From Komarekiella atlantica HA4396-MV6 (GTDB taxonomy: Bacteria > Cyanobacteriota > Cyanobacteriia > Cyanobacteriales > Nostocaceae), in assembly GCA_019359395.1 (NCBI GenBank), contig JAHHHK010000009.1:62001-126000 (forward strand): DNA of 64,000 bases, given 5' to 3'. Shown in pieces: positions 1-8,812 of this stretch (the first letter of the stretch is position 1; every line of letters begins with the position of its first letter). The notes beneath the pieces are model-generated. The model made no database searches. It was not told the origin of the DNA and saw only the letters and a program-made list of their open reading frames with translations. The translations under genes were made by a program, and so were the position numbers.

Positions 1-1
1 T

Positions 2-1060
2 AGTATCCCAGCATTTGAAAGTGTATTAGAACATTTAACACAACTCGATTTAGATTTCGTGTTGCTTCCAGGAGATTTAACTCAGCATGGTGAACCGGAA
101 AACCATACTTGGTTACAACAACGATTAACCCAGCTACCTTTTCCCGTCTATGTTGTTCCTGGTAATCATGACGTTCCTGTGCCAATGGCAAATCAGCAAT
201 CAATTGCTTTTGCCGATTTCCCCTACTATTACTCTAAGTCTGGCTATGACAATCCACAGCAAATTTACTACACTCGTCAGTTGTTACCTGGAGTGAGGAT
301 AATTGGACTGAATTCTAACTATTTTAATGACCGAGGTGAGCAGGTGGGGCGTTTGGATGCCAAACAGCTAAGGTGGTTAGAAGAGGTGTTAGCGGCGGCT
401 GGGGATGAATTGGTCTTGGTGATGGTGCATCACAATGTTGTTGAGCATTTGCCCAATCAATCGCGTCACCCTATCGGAAATCGCTATATGTTGGAAAATG
501 CACCAGAACTGTTGCAGTTGCTACGACATTATGGAGTCAAGCTGGTATTTACCGGACATTTACATGTTCAGGATATTGCTTGCTCAGAGGGAGTGTATGA
601 TATTACCACTGGTTCTCTAGTCAGCTATCCTCATCCTTATCGGGTGTTAGAGTTTCATCGAGATAACTTAGGTAGAGAATGGTTGCAAATTTTATCACAT
701 AGGGTAGAGTCAACAGCTGATTTTCCCGAATTGCAACAGTTATCGCGGCAGTGGATGGGCGATCGCTCTTTCCCGTTTATAGTTAAGCTGTTAACTCATC
801 CACCCCTAAACCTCACATTATCCCAAGCAAAAGAACTAGCTCCTAGTTTGCGAGACTTCTGGGCAACTATTGCCAATGGGGATGCTGTTTTTGAATGCCC
901 TCATTTTCCCTTAGAAGTGCGGCGCTATATTCAGACATATAGTGCATTGGCACAGCCTACCGCAGGCGTCGCTACTAGCGGAACTCTGAATTTGATTGAC
1001 AACAACACCACACTCTTACTGGAAAGGAGTGCTGATTTGGCGGCAAATCCCAAATGCTGA
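2..1060 (+). CDS. Calcineurin-like metallophosphoesterase, 5' end outside window
   Basis: The reading frame is open from the first bases of the window, so the gene starts upstream and its first metal-binding motif (DxH) is not visible. The visible part carries the rest of the dinuclear metallophosphoesterase signature: GDLTQ, then PGNHD, then MVHHN and finally GHLHVQ. This order and spacing is that of the Icc/CpdA-type cyclic nucleotide phosphodiesterases and related class III phosphodiesterases. The exact substrate cannot be read from the sequence. The C-terminal about 130 residues after the GHLH motif are not part of the catalytic core. The last 45 bases overlap the 3' end of the convergent FIST gene. 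A GTG at 59 could be misread as a start, but the homology begins before it. Confidence 0.85.
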   Translation, partial: SIPAFESVLEHLTQLDLDFVLLPGDLTQHGEPENHTWLQQRLTQLPFPVYVVPGNHDVPVPMANQQSIAFADFPYYYSKSGYDNPQQIYYTRQLLPGVRIIGLNSNYFNDRGEQVGRLDAKQLRWLEEVLAAAGDELVLVMVHHNVVEHLPNQSRHPIGNRYMLENAPELLQLLRHYGVKLVFTGHLHVQDIACSEGVYDITTGSLVSYPHPYRVLEFHRDNLGREWLQILSHRVESTADFPELQQLSRQWMGDRSFPFIVKLLTHPPLNLTLSQAKELAPSLRDFWATIANGDAVFECPHFPLEVRRYIQTYSALAQPTAGVATSGTLNLIDNNTTLLLERSADLAANPKC

Positions 1061-2239
1061 AGTGTAGGCGTGTAAAAAAGTTCTGCCACCAACTGGGCCA
1101 ATTTCACCGCCACAGAAAAAACCGCCTACGGGGATATCTTGCAGGTAACGCCTAAATAGCTCGGAATCAAAATTGGGTTTGCCATACAGTCCTTCACCTC
1201 TTCCCAGACAGGAAAACATCAAGGCAGCTACGGCAGAGGGTTCAGAGTCTCGTTGGTGTTGATAGCTTTGTAAGAGTAATTCTAAGTCTTCGGCGGAGGC
1301 TTCGGCATCGCGCAGGTGGAATTGTAGGCGTTGGCCGGGACGGACACGATCGCCAATTGCGATCGCTCCTGCTGTTGGATCTACTCCCAGGATGCCGCGA
1401 ATTAAAAAGTCTCCCTGTTGCAAAGAAAGCTTAAACTCATCCATTGCCACACCGACAAACAGAGAGTGTTGTGCTAGAGTCTTTTCTTTTTCGCTGAGAT
1501 TGGCAATTAAATCTCGCAATACTACTAAAGGTACTTGCTCATCCAACTCTAGGATAATATTGCGATCGGCTTTTGTTACCTGCAATGGTTTGCCAATTGG
1601 TCGGCATCCTTGGGCGACAATTGTTTCCATAACAATATTGCCACTCAAAGCTATACCAACTGTACCGTCACGATAAAGGCGATCGTTACAAAATAGAGCA
1701 ATCCTACCACCCACACCCCCGCCACTAGCCTGCCCCCCCACAATCACCGACCCAGGATAGGCAAAATCTAACCCTTGCAATAAGTCGTTAATTCCAGAAG
1801 AGAAAGAACTTGACAGCAAGATAAACTGGGGTGTCGGTGATGGTGGTACACCAATCAAATCTAGCCACGCATCTGGCGGACTATCCAAATCGGGTAATTC
1901 TTCAGCAATAATATGAAAAACTTGAATTTTCACCCCTGGCAGGTGCGCCAAAGTCAAGCTAATGGCTGGTTCAGCTTCGAGTTCTTGAGTTTGTCCACTA
2001 ACTGTTGTTCCAATCACACCACCACCACTACAGCCAATTAGCACTGGTACAGAAAGTTTCTCAGCCACCAAGGGTAAGAGTCGGGAATACTCACTTGTAA
2101 AAGCAGACGAAATAAATACCAGCCCTAAATCTGGAGGTGCTGTTAACGATGAGACAGCTCGTTCCACCACATCTGTAACAGCTGCTTCCAAAGAATGACG
2201 GGTTGATAGGGCGTTTGCCCACTGCATTTGGTCTGCCAT
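1016..2239 (-). CDS. FIST N/C domain protein (putative small-ligand sensor)
   Basis: This 407-residue soluble protein has the layout of FIST proteins: an N-terminal FIST_N part (LGLVFISSAF, VLIGCSGGGVIG) and a C-terminal FIST_C part with glycine-rich turns near the end (SCLGRGEGLYG, GGFFCGGEIGPVGG). FIST domains are sensory modules thought to bind small ligands such as amino acids, and often occur alone or next to signalling domains. Here no kinase or receiver domain is attached. It is convergent with, and overlaps by 45 bp, the phosphoesterase gene. ATG start at 2239. Ligand unknown. Confidence 0.85.
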   Translation of the reverse strand: MADQMQWANALSTRHSLEAAVTDVVERAVSSLTAPPDLGLVFISSAFTSEYSRLLPLVAEKLSVPVLIGCSGGGVIGTTVSGQTQELEAEPAISLTLAHLPGVKIQVFHIIAEELPDLDSPPDAWLDLIGVPPSPTPQFILLSSSFSSGINDLLQGLDFAYPGSVIVGGQASGGGVGGRIALFCNDRLYRDGTVGIALSGNIVMETIVAQGCRPIGKPLQVTKADRNIILELDEQVPLVVLRDLIANLSEKEKTLAQHSLFVGVAMDEFKLSLQQGDFLIRGILGVDPTAGAIAIGDRVRPGQRLQFHLRDAEASAEDLELLLQSYQHQRDSEPSAVAALMFSCLGRGEGLYGKPNFDSELFRRYLQDIPVGGFFCGGEIGPVGGRTFLHAYTSAFGICRQISTPFQ

Positions 2240-2609
2240 GAGTTTTGGACTTTTTTCTCTGTTGACGTTAGTAGTTTTTGATTTTTTATTTTCAGAACAA
2301 TTGCATCCTACAAGAGTTGACGCCAGCCCTTTATATCTCTTAATCCCAGGAAACTGGAGTTGTTATTCCCTAATATATGCATCTAAATATATTGTATGAT
2401 TATTCATCTGTAGTACTATGCTCCACAAAATCTTAAAAGATAAAGGTGAATGCAGTATAGATGGGGCAGTGTGCTGTATTAGTATATGGATCATCAGGCT
2501 CAAACACTAACTTATCAGCTAAGTGATTAGAATGGTGAGCCATAGAGCCCAAAATAGCCATTTTTGAAGTTTTATACTAGTATTAACAACTCACAACGAG
2601 ACTAAAGCA
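2240..2609. other. Intergenic region between divergent FIST gene and cp12
   Basis: About 370 bp that must hold the promoters of both divergent genes. A TATACT box at 2573-2578 lies a plausible distance before the cp12 start, but no convincing -35 partner is seen, so this is only a candidate. No RNA gene, repeat family or further ORF was recognised. Confidence 0.3.
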
Positions 2610-2855
2610 ATGACCAACATCCAAGAAAAAGCAAACAGCGACATCCAAGAAAAAATCCATGAAGAAGTGGAAGAAGCTCGTGCTGTCTGTGATGCGGCAG
2701 GTAGCAACTCACCAGAGTGTGCTGCGGCTTGGGATGCAGTAGAAGAATTACAAGCCGAAGCTTCCCACAAGCGCCAAAGTAAGCCAAAAAACTCTCTAGA
2801 ACAGTATTGTGATGACAACCCAGAGGCAGCTGAGTGCCGGGTTTACGAAGACTAG
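2610..2855 (+). CDS. cp12: CP12, Calvin cycle regulatory protein
   Basis: An 81-residue, highly charged protein with the CP12 hallmarks: an N-terminal cysteine pair (VCDAAG...PECAAAWD), the AWDAVEEL core motif, and a C-terminal cysteine pair (YCDDNPEAAECRVYED). In the family, the oxidised disulfide form bridges glyceraldehyde-3-phosphate dehydrogenase and phosphoribulokinase into an inactive complex in the dark; thioredoxin reduction releases them. Both cysteine pairs needed for this redox switch are present. It is a single gene in the cytoplasm with no obvious operon partner. Length and ending match typical cyanobacterial CP12. Confidence 0.97.
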   Translation: MTNIQEKANSDIQEKIHEEVEEARAVCDAAGSNSPECAAAWDAVEELQAEASHKRQSKPKNSLEQYCDDNPEAAECRVYED

Positions 2856-3436
2856 ATATTTAGTTGGTGAACTTTCTGTTCGTTTGGTCGGCAAGCAACT
2901 AAGAGCTATTTACTTAATATCTTGAGTCTTCACGCTACTCCCACACAATATCTCACTTACCCAAAATCATCATCCCCAAGTAGTGTAAACTTGGTGATTC
3001 CTCAAGAATTTGGGAGGTTTAAAGATTTTCTTCTAAAGAAACCTCTAGCTTTTAAAAAATGGAGATTTGTGTAGAAGTGCCGGATGCATAGTAGATTAAG
3101 ATGAGTTTTGAAACTCTCCTTAATACTGCTAAATGTTAAGAACAAGATTTAAGTTGAGTAACTTTTAGTTGCTTGTTTTTGTTTAACAGAGAAATGAGGG
3201 ATGAAATTTGAAGCAGTAAAATTATCCTCCTTCATCGGCGTCAACTCCTATACTGCCTTTCTTTGGTCATCGGTTAGATATAGCCACAGCACTGTGGCTA
3301 GCCTCTAGGCTGTTTGGTTTCATGAAACTGTTATGTAAGATATATAAACTACTAGCTAGCTAATAGCTGACAGCGATCGCAGTTATTGATACTCACTTTT
3401 AGCTAAAAGTATTTTATTTATCGTCTGAGAAAAATT
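2856..3436. other. Long intergenic region after cp12
   Basis: About 580 bp without a supported ORF. It contains a short inverted repeat (GAGGTTT near 3014 with AAACCTC near 3039) and a compact palindrome at 3281-3300 (TAGCCACAG, CA, CTGTGGCTA) followed by a second small palindrome GCCTCTAGGC. Either could act as a transcription stop, although neither is followed by a strong T run on the plus strand. Nothing else recognised. Confidence 0.3.
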
Positions 3437-4030
3437 ATGAATGATATTTGGCTTCGCCCTTTCATCTGGATTGACTACCGACTGGCAGTGTTATTTGCCG
3501 TGATTATTCCCCTAATTCTCTTAATTTGGGCATTTGTGCAAAAGGTGGAAGGGATACAACGCTTATTAGGTATTTACTGGCGAGTATCAAGCTTACTAGC
3601 AATCACGGTTTATTTAATGATTGCCCAATATCCAGTTAGCTTTATTTCTGGATTGATGGCTCTAATACTGATCCCCATTTCACTGTGGTTCTGGGCAGAT
3701 TTAAACGATGAGATTGAGTATCAAGCCAGCGGAGCGTTGAAACTGGTTTTTACCTCTTGGCGCTGGGCTATGAGTGTGTATTGTATATTGGGCGCACTAG
3801 CTTTTATTCCTTTTTTAGGTTGTGCTTTTTCCCAAAACGTGGCAAGCGCTCCCTATTGTCGCCTCTGGTTCGAGGCCCCATTACTATTCAAGGAATACTT
3901 TCATCCTAATACTAAGCCTGGGTTCTTAGGCTTTCTTGCCATAATTAGTTTAGTAGTTTATGTAATCTACTTAAGCTACTTTGTTCTGATAAAGCTGGGC
4001 AAGCAGGGACGCTCAGCTACACAACAGTAA
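3437..4030 (+). CDS. DUF3177 family membrane protein
   Basis: A 197-residue protein with about five hydrophobic segments (near residues 15-33, 52-68, 72-88, 115-130 and 165-187), so an integral membrane protein. The opening with aromatic residues (IWLRPFIWIDYRLAV) and the overall pattern match the DUF3177 family, which is found essentially only in cyanobacteria and has no assigned function. A small conserved gene follows 37 bp downstream on the same strand and may be cotranscribed. Confidence 0.8.
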   Translation: MNDIWLRPFIWIDYRLAVLFAVIIPLILLIWAFVQKVEGIQRLLGIYWRVSSLLAITVYLMIAQYPVSFISGLMALILIPISLWFWADLNDEIEYQASGALKLVFTSWRWAMSVYCILGALAFIPFLGCAFSQNVASAPYCRLWFEAPLLFKEYFHPNTKPGFLGFLAIISLVVYVIYLSYFVLIKLGKQGRSATQQ

Positions 4031-4067
4031 CCGTCGCTGCACTACTGAAGTATTCAAAATCCAAAGA

Positions 4068-4364
4068 ATGAATTCCATTTGTAAGCGACTGGAACAATAT
4101 ACTGCTAAACGTCAGCAAGAAGTCTTAGTTGTGATGGTGGAAATTGCTGATGAACAAGACAAGATTGTTATTTTTAAAGGCTTTTCCAGTTCTTTGATGC
4201 GCCCCACGGCATTTGATGCAGATGTACCTGTGCTGGCAGATGAAGCAACAATTATCAGTATTGACCGCATAGCAAGTCCTTACAATCCCGAAGCACCTCG
4301 TTATATTCAACAAGGACTCTCTTGGGAAGATATGCAGGCTCTATTGTTAGAAGTAGGTGTTTAA
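4068..4364 (+). CDS. Small conserved cyanobacterial protein
   Basis: A 98-residue soluble protein, not recognised with confidence. It contains the stretch IVIFKGFSSSLMRPTAFD, then a polar segment ending SIDRIASPYNPEAPRYIQ, and a C-terminal helix. This pattern occurs in short plastid/cyanobacterial hypothetical proteins. ATG start 37 bp after the DUF3177 gene, same strand, so a two-gene operon is plausible. No catalytic motif or membrane segment visible; function unknown. Confidence 0.7.
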   Translation: MNSICKRLEQYTAKRQQEVLVVMVEIADEQDKIVIFKGFSSSLMRPTAFDADVPVLADEATIISIDRIASPYNPEAPRYIQQGLSWEDMQALLLEVGV

Positions 4365-4588
4365 CTAATTACTAATTCGTAATTTAGCCATATCTGAGTT
4401 AGAGTTCCCAAACTACTTTACTGGTGATTGCGGTATAAAGCTGCACTGAGTTACAGAGTGGACAGTGCTCAATCTATTTTCGTTTTTAAGACCTGCTTGA
4501 AAGGCAGACTATCGTAAGTCCCTAAGCAAAATACATGCTTATTCAGAATCCTTCTATGATTGGAGACAGTTAAAGTCAAAGTAAATTT

Positions 4589-4918
4589 ATGCCAGTTTTA
4601 GCAGCTAAATCTTACGTAGAGTATCAAAACGATGCTTATTGGGTAGAAGGAACTCGGATTTCCCTTGACTCGATCGTCTATGCTTTCCAAAAAGGGTTAT
4701 CGCCTGAAAGCATTGTTCAGTCTTTTCCGTTGCTGACACTCGAACAGGTTTATGGAGTGATCACCTTTTATCTGGCTAATCGCGCTGAGATTGATGCTTA
4801 TCTGGCAGTCGAGGAAGCAGCATTTGATGCTATGCCCCAACCCCTACAAACCTCTGATCCTGATTTGTACAACAAGCTTATGGCGGCTAAGACAGTAAGA
4901 CAGCAGGTAGACTTGTGA
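4589..4918 (+). CDS. DUF433 protein, probable antitoxin of a DUF433/DUF5615 pair
   Basis: A 109-residue protein with the DUF433 signature: WVEGTRISLDSIVYAFQKGLSPESIV and a following helix (SFPLLTLEQVYGVITFYLANRAEID). DUF433 proteins have a winged-helix/HTH-like fold and are the presumed DNA-binding antitoxins of VapBC-like modules. The stop codon overlaps the start of the next gene by four bases (GTGA), the usual coupling in such pairs. Autoregulation is likely by analogy; no operator was identified. Confidence 0.85.
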   Translation: MPVLAAKSYVEYQNDAYWVEGTRISLDSIVYAFQKGLSPESIVQSFPLLTLEQVYGVITFYLANRAEIDAYLAVEEAAFDAMPQPLQTSDPDLYNKLMAAKTVRQQVDL

Positions 4919-5265
4919 GCGTTCGATATCAAGCTGATGCTGATTTGAATCAGGCAATCGTAACGGGGGTTTTACGACGAGAACCCTCAATTGATTTCCA
5001 AACCGCCTTTGCTGCTGGGTTGAAAGGTGTTAAAGATCCAGAAGTGTTGAAGCTAGCAGCACAACAAGGATATATTCTCGTCAGCCATGATCGCAAAACA
5101 ATGCCATCAGAGTTTGCTAAGTTCATCACCAGCAATCAAAGCTCAGGAGTTATCATCGTTTATAGAAAGCTACTAATTGAAGTTGTTATTGAGGAACTGC
5201 TGCTGATTTGGGCAGTATCTTGTGCAGAAGAGTGGATAAATCGCATTGCAAAGTTACCCCTTTGA
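4915..5265 (+). CDS. DUF5615 PIN-like protein, probable toxin partner
   Basis: A 116-residue protein starting at GTG 4915, translationally coupled to the preceding gene. It has the short PIN-like DUF5615 layout: an N-terminal acidic pair (DADLNQAIVTGVLRREPSID), a central GVKDPEVLKLAAQQG, the active-site-like VSHDRKTMP and a final hydrophobic strand (GVIIVYR). PIN-like proteins of this kind are putative ribonuclease toxins. The D residues needed for metal binding appear intact. The C-terminal hydrophobic helix (about residues 80-105) is consistent with the family. Confidence 0.82.
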   Translation: MSVRYQADADLNQAIVTGVLRREPSIDFQTAFAAGLKGVKDPEVLKLAAQQGYILVSHDRKTMPSEFAKFITSNQSSGVIIVYRKLLIEVVIEELLLIWAVSCAEEWINRIAKLPL

Positions 5266-5388
5266 CCAAATAATTATTAATTGCCTTTTTGAGCCTAAAA
5301 AGCAAGCACTTCATCAAAAACTCTCTTCAACTGATCAGTTAAATGACGCTGCGCGAACAATTTTGAAGAATTCTTTTGAATTTAAAAA

Positions 5389-6504
5389 ATGTCCCGTTCT
5401 GGATACACGCTCCCTGTATTTGCCTGTGCTGCTGCCGTTGCAGCCTTACACTGGTTACACGATCGCAAACCCTTAAGCATAGTACCAGTAGATTTAATTA
5501 AACCAGCTCAAATTGCAGAAATCCCAATTGAACAGGTAGCAGGACTATCTGAAAGTATGGCTTTGGCGATCGCTCACAGTGACCCTGGTGATAATCTTGA
5601 CTTAACTAGAGATACACCGATTTGGGCAATGGTGGAATGGCGAGAAGAGGGGGAAGAAGCTGTAATTATTCAAGGCGGGGAAGGGATTGGTAGGCAGATG
5701 AATGCAGGTGATAAGCCTGCTATTTATGCTTATGCTCATCAGTTGTTACAAGCGAATTTGCAACCGATGCTGGAACCGGGAGAAAAAATTACAGTGACAA
5801 TTATTTTACCGGAAGGGCGATCGCTTGCTGTTCGTACTTCAAATGCGGCCTTTGGTGTTGTTGAAGGACTTTCGCTGTTGGGTACAAGCGGCATTTCTCA
5901 GCCTTTGAGTACACCTGATCAGCTTGCAGCTTTTCGGGCTGAGTTACAAGATAAAGCCAGTCGTTTTGAGAGTTTGGTATTTTGTATCGGAGAGAACGGC
6001 CTAGATTTGGCGCGTAAACTAGGTATTGATCCCGAAAAATTAGTAAAAACTGCTAACTGGCTTGGGCCAATGTTGGTAGAAGCTGATGTACTAGGTGTTA
6101 CAGAAATCTTATTATTTGGCTATCACGGCAAACTGATGAAACTGGCTGGGGGGATTTTTCATACTCATCACCACCTTGCTGATGGACGCCGGGAAATCTT
6201 GGCAGCGCACTGCGCCCTAGCTGGGTTAAAGTCGTCAGATATCCAAGTAGTATTTAATAGCGCTACAGCTGAAGCGGCACTGATATACTTACGATCGCTT
6301 GATGCTTCCACTGGCAGTGATTGGGTAAACCAAGTTTACAGTGCGATCGCCGAAACTATTGATGCTCGTTCTCAAGAATATATCCAAAGCCATAGTAGTC
6401 GAGGTACAGAGGTAACTGTCTGTAGCTCTGTTTTATTTGACCGCGATCGCAAAATTATTGTAAAGAGCCAAACTGCTGCTCTGCTGATGGGAAAACTATG
6501 TTAA
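5389..6504 (+). CDS. cbiD: Cobalt-precorrin-5B C1-methyltransferase CbiD
   Basis: 371 residues with the characteristic cyanobacterial CbiD opening MSRSGYTLPVFACAAAVAAL, and conserved later blocks such as DNLDLTRDTPIWAMV, IIQGGEGIGRQMNAGD, GISQPLSTPDQL and GYHGKLMKLAGGIFHTHHHLADGR. CbiD methylates C1 of cobalt-precorrin-5B using S-adenosylmethionine in the anaerobic branch of cobalamin (here probably pseudocobalamin) synthesis. No other cobalamin gene lies nearby, and no cobalamin riboswitch was seen in the short upstream region. Length is normal for the family. Confidence 0.95.
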   Translation: MSRSGYTLPVFACAAAVAALHWLHDRKPLSIVPVDLIKPAQIAEIPIEQVAGLSESMALAIAHSDPGDNLDLTRDTPIWAMVEWREEGEEAVIIQGGEGIGRQMNAGDKPAIYAYAHQLLQANLQPMLEPGEKITVTIILPEGRSLAVRTSNAAFGVVEGLSLLGTSGISQPLSTPDQLAAFRAELQDKASRFESLVFCIGENGLDLARKLGIDPEKLVKTANWLGPMLVEADVLGVTEILLFGYHGKLMKLAGGIFHTHHHLADGRREILAAHCALAGLKSSDIQVVFNSATAEAALIYLRSLDASTGSDWVNQVYSAIAETIDARSQEYIQSHSSRGTEVTVCSSVLFDRDRKIIVKSQTAALLMGKLC

Positions 6505-6730
6505 TTTATTATGAATAATCGTAAACAATCCAAATAAATAATTTTTTCAGTAGCCACTCTAGGGTAAGTTTATCGTTTTAATACCATTTCAGACTTATAA
6601 CCTCAGCAGACGCACTTAAGTTTACGTTTGCACAGATTCTTCATACCATTATCAGCCTGACCAGGCAGCAGAATGGTGGCACGTTAGACACCACGACGAT
6701 TTATCCTTAACAGACATACATCTACCGGTC

Positions 6731-8353
6731 ATGAATACAGCGGTGACTCTACTAACAGAACAAGCGCCTCAGACATTAGAAAATCTTAAACGGCTTGATC
6801 GCCAATTGGTTGTGATTTTGGATTTCGGTTCTCAATATTCTGAACTGATTGCCCGTCGCATCCGCGAAACTCAAGTTTATTCTGAAGTCCTGTCCTATCG
6901 TACTACAGCTGCACATTTACGCCAACTCAATCCTAAAGGGATCATTTTCTCTGGTGGGCCGAGTTCAGTTTATGGTGATCACGCTCCCCATTGTGACCCA
7001 GAAATCTGGAATTTGGGAATACCTATTTTAGGTGTGTGTTACGGTATGCAGTTGATGGTCAGCCAACTCGGTGGGGAAGTAGCAAAGGCTGAGCGAGGTG
7101 AGTACGGCAAAGCCTCATTATACATAGATGATCCCACAGACTTGCTCACCAATGTTGAAGATGGCACTACCATGTGGATGAGTCACGGTGACTCAGTGAC
7201 GCAAATGCCACCAGGGTTTGAATTGCTGGCACATACAGAAAATACTCCCTGTGCTGCCATTGCAGACCACGAAAAGAAACTTTACGGCGTCCAGTTCCAT
7301 CCAGAGGTGGTACATTCTATTGGTGGTTTGGCATTAATCCGTAACTTTGTCTACCACATCTGCGATTGTGAACCCACTTGGACAACAGCAGCTTTTGTCG
7401 AAGAAGCAATTCGGGAAATTCGCGCCAGAGTTGGCGAAAAGCGGGTATTGTTGGCACTTTCCGGGGGGGTAGATTCTTCTACCTTAGCCTTCTTGCTGCA
7501 CAAAGCGATCGGCGACCAACTGACTTGTGTGTTTATCGATCAAGGCTTTATGCGTAAATTAGAGCCAGAACGGTTATTGAAACTGTTTCAAGAACAATTT
7601 CATATTCCAGTAGAATATGTGAATGCTCGCGATCGCTTTCTGGCGATCGTTGATGGTGTCACAGATCCCGAAGAAAAGCGCCGTCGCATCGGACATGAAT
7701 TCATCCGTGTATTTGAAGAAACATCCAAACGCCTCGGTCAGTTTGACTATTTGGCTCAAGGCACTCTTTACCCAGATGTGATCGAATCCGCCGACACCAA
7801 CGTTGATCCTCAAACTGGTGAACGGGTAGCGGTGAAAATCAAGAGCCATCATAATGTTGGTGGGTTGCCCAAAGACCTGCGATTTAAACTAGTGGAACCG
7901 CTGCGGAAACTGTTTAAAGATGAAGTCCGCAAAGTTGGGCGTTCTATTGGTCTACCGGAAGAAATTGTTCAACGGCAACCTTTCCCTGGCCCTGGTTTGG
8001 CAATTCGGATTCTGGGCGAAGTCACCGCCGAGCGGTTAAACATCTTACGCGATGCCGATTTGATTGTGCGGCAAGAAATTAACCAACGCGGCATGTATCA
8101 TGATTTCTGGCAAGCGTTTGCTGTGTTACTACCGATTCGCAGTGTCGGAGTTATGGGTGATCAACGTACATACGCATATCCAATTGTCCTGCGGATTGTT
8201 ACCAGTGAAGATGGCATGACTGCTGATTGGGCGCGTGTGCCTTACGATGTGCTGGAAGTAATTTCCACGCGGATTGTGAATGAGGTCAAAGGTGTTAATC
8301 GGGTGGTTTATGACATCACTTCCAAGCCGCCTGGAACTATTGAGTGGGAGTAA
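6731..8353 (+). CDS. guaA: GMP synthase (glutamine-hydrolysing)
   Basis: 540 residues with the full two-domain GuaA layout. The N-terminal class I glutamine amidotransferase has GGPSSVYG, the nucleophile motif GVCYGMQ and the His/Glu pair in QFHPEV. The C-terminal ATP pyrophosphatase has the PP-loop ALSGGVDSS, followed by the dimerisation domain ending in [10 protein letters not shown], the canonical C terminus. It converts XMP to GMP with ATP and glutamine. ATG start at 6731 gives a short N-terminal extension before the amidotransferase core. A stem-loop with a T run follows 79 bp after the stop. Confidence 0.98.
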   Translation: MNTAVTLLTEQAPQTLENLKRLDRQLVVILDFGSQYSELIARRIRETQVYSEVLSYRTTAAHLRQLNPKGIIFSGGPSSVYGDHAPHCDPEIWNLGIPILGVCYGMQLMVSQLGGEVAKAERGEYGKASLYIDDPTDLLTNVEDGTTMWMSHGDSVTQMPPGFELLAHTENTPCAAIADHEKKLYGVQFHPEVVHSIGGLALIRNFVYHICDCEPTWTTAAFVEEAIREIRARVGEKRVLLALSGGVDSSTLAFLLHKAIGDQLTCVFIDQGFMRKLEPERLLKLFQEQFHIPVEYVNARDRFLAIVDGVTDPEEKRRRIGHEFIRVFEETSKRLGQFDYLAQGTLYPDVIESADTNVDPQTGERVAVKIKSHHNVGGLPKDLRFKLVEPLRKLFKDEVRKVGRSIGLPEEIVQRQPFPGPGLAIRILGEVTAERLNILRDADLIVRQEINQRGMYHDFWQAFAVLLPIRSVGVMGDQRTYAYPIVLRIVTSEDGMTADWARVPYDVLEVISTRIVNEVKGVNRVVYDITSKPPGTIEWE

Positions 8354-8431
8354 TCAAGTTTTGGTGTTGAGTTGACTTAACTAAAAGCTGATCACTCTTT
8401 TCTGTGGATTAGATTTGCATATTTTAAGAAG

Positions 8432-8480
8432 GGCAATGCCGACTTAACTCGTTTTCAGTGTCGGTATTGTCTATTTTTTA
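8432..8480 (+). terminator. Probable intrinsic terminator of guaA
   Basis: GGCAATGCCGAC (8432-8443) pairs over 12 positions, two as G-U, with GTCGGTATTGTC (8460-8471), and is followed immediately by TATTTTTTA. The position after the guaA stop and the T run fit a Rho-independent terminator, though the 16-nt loop is long. Confidence 0.65.
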
Positions 8481-8505
8481 TATTCACAAATAGTATTATT
8501 TTTAT

Positions 8506-8641
8506 GACTTACGCAATAGTTACGGAATAACAAACCGCAGAGGACACAGCGAGAAGTCTGAGCGGAGGAAACCTCCGCTCAGAACTTCTCAAGACAGAGG
8601 ACACAGAGGAATTAGAGTTTGAGAGGTATTTTGCGTAAGTC
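8506..8641. repeat. MITE-like element with 11-bp terminal inverted repeats
   Basis: GACTTACGCAA (8506-8516) is perfectly inverted at TTGCGTAAGTC (8631-8641), bounding 136 bp with no ORF. Inside, 8551-8590 is a strong hairpin in which CTGAGCGGAGG and CCTCCGCTCAG pair around an AAA loop, with GAGAAGT/ACTTCTC extending it. The interior has the CGCAGAGGACACAG type of filler common in Nostoc spacers. A solo end (GCGTAAGTCCT) occurs at 60860-60870. No flanking target duplication could be established by eye. Confidence 0.7.
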
Positions 8642-8812
8642 CTGATTTTGTCAAGTCTATACCCTTGGTTTAATTCTTAAAACCAAATCTTTGTATATAG
8701 TTGTGGCACTCTAAAAAAAGATTTAAGTAATGCAAGCGTAAACTTTTAATGCCGTAGTCTAAGCATTGAAACGTTTATCCTGTTAAGTGTGACTAGCTAA
8801 TGGAGAAGATTC

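Noticed and set aside
5266-5388. Cobalamin riboswitch in front of cbiD
   Set aside because: The short upstream region lacks the conserved cobalamin box and is too small for the full aptamer.
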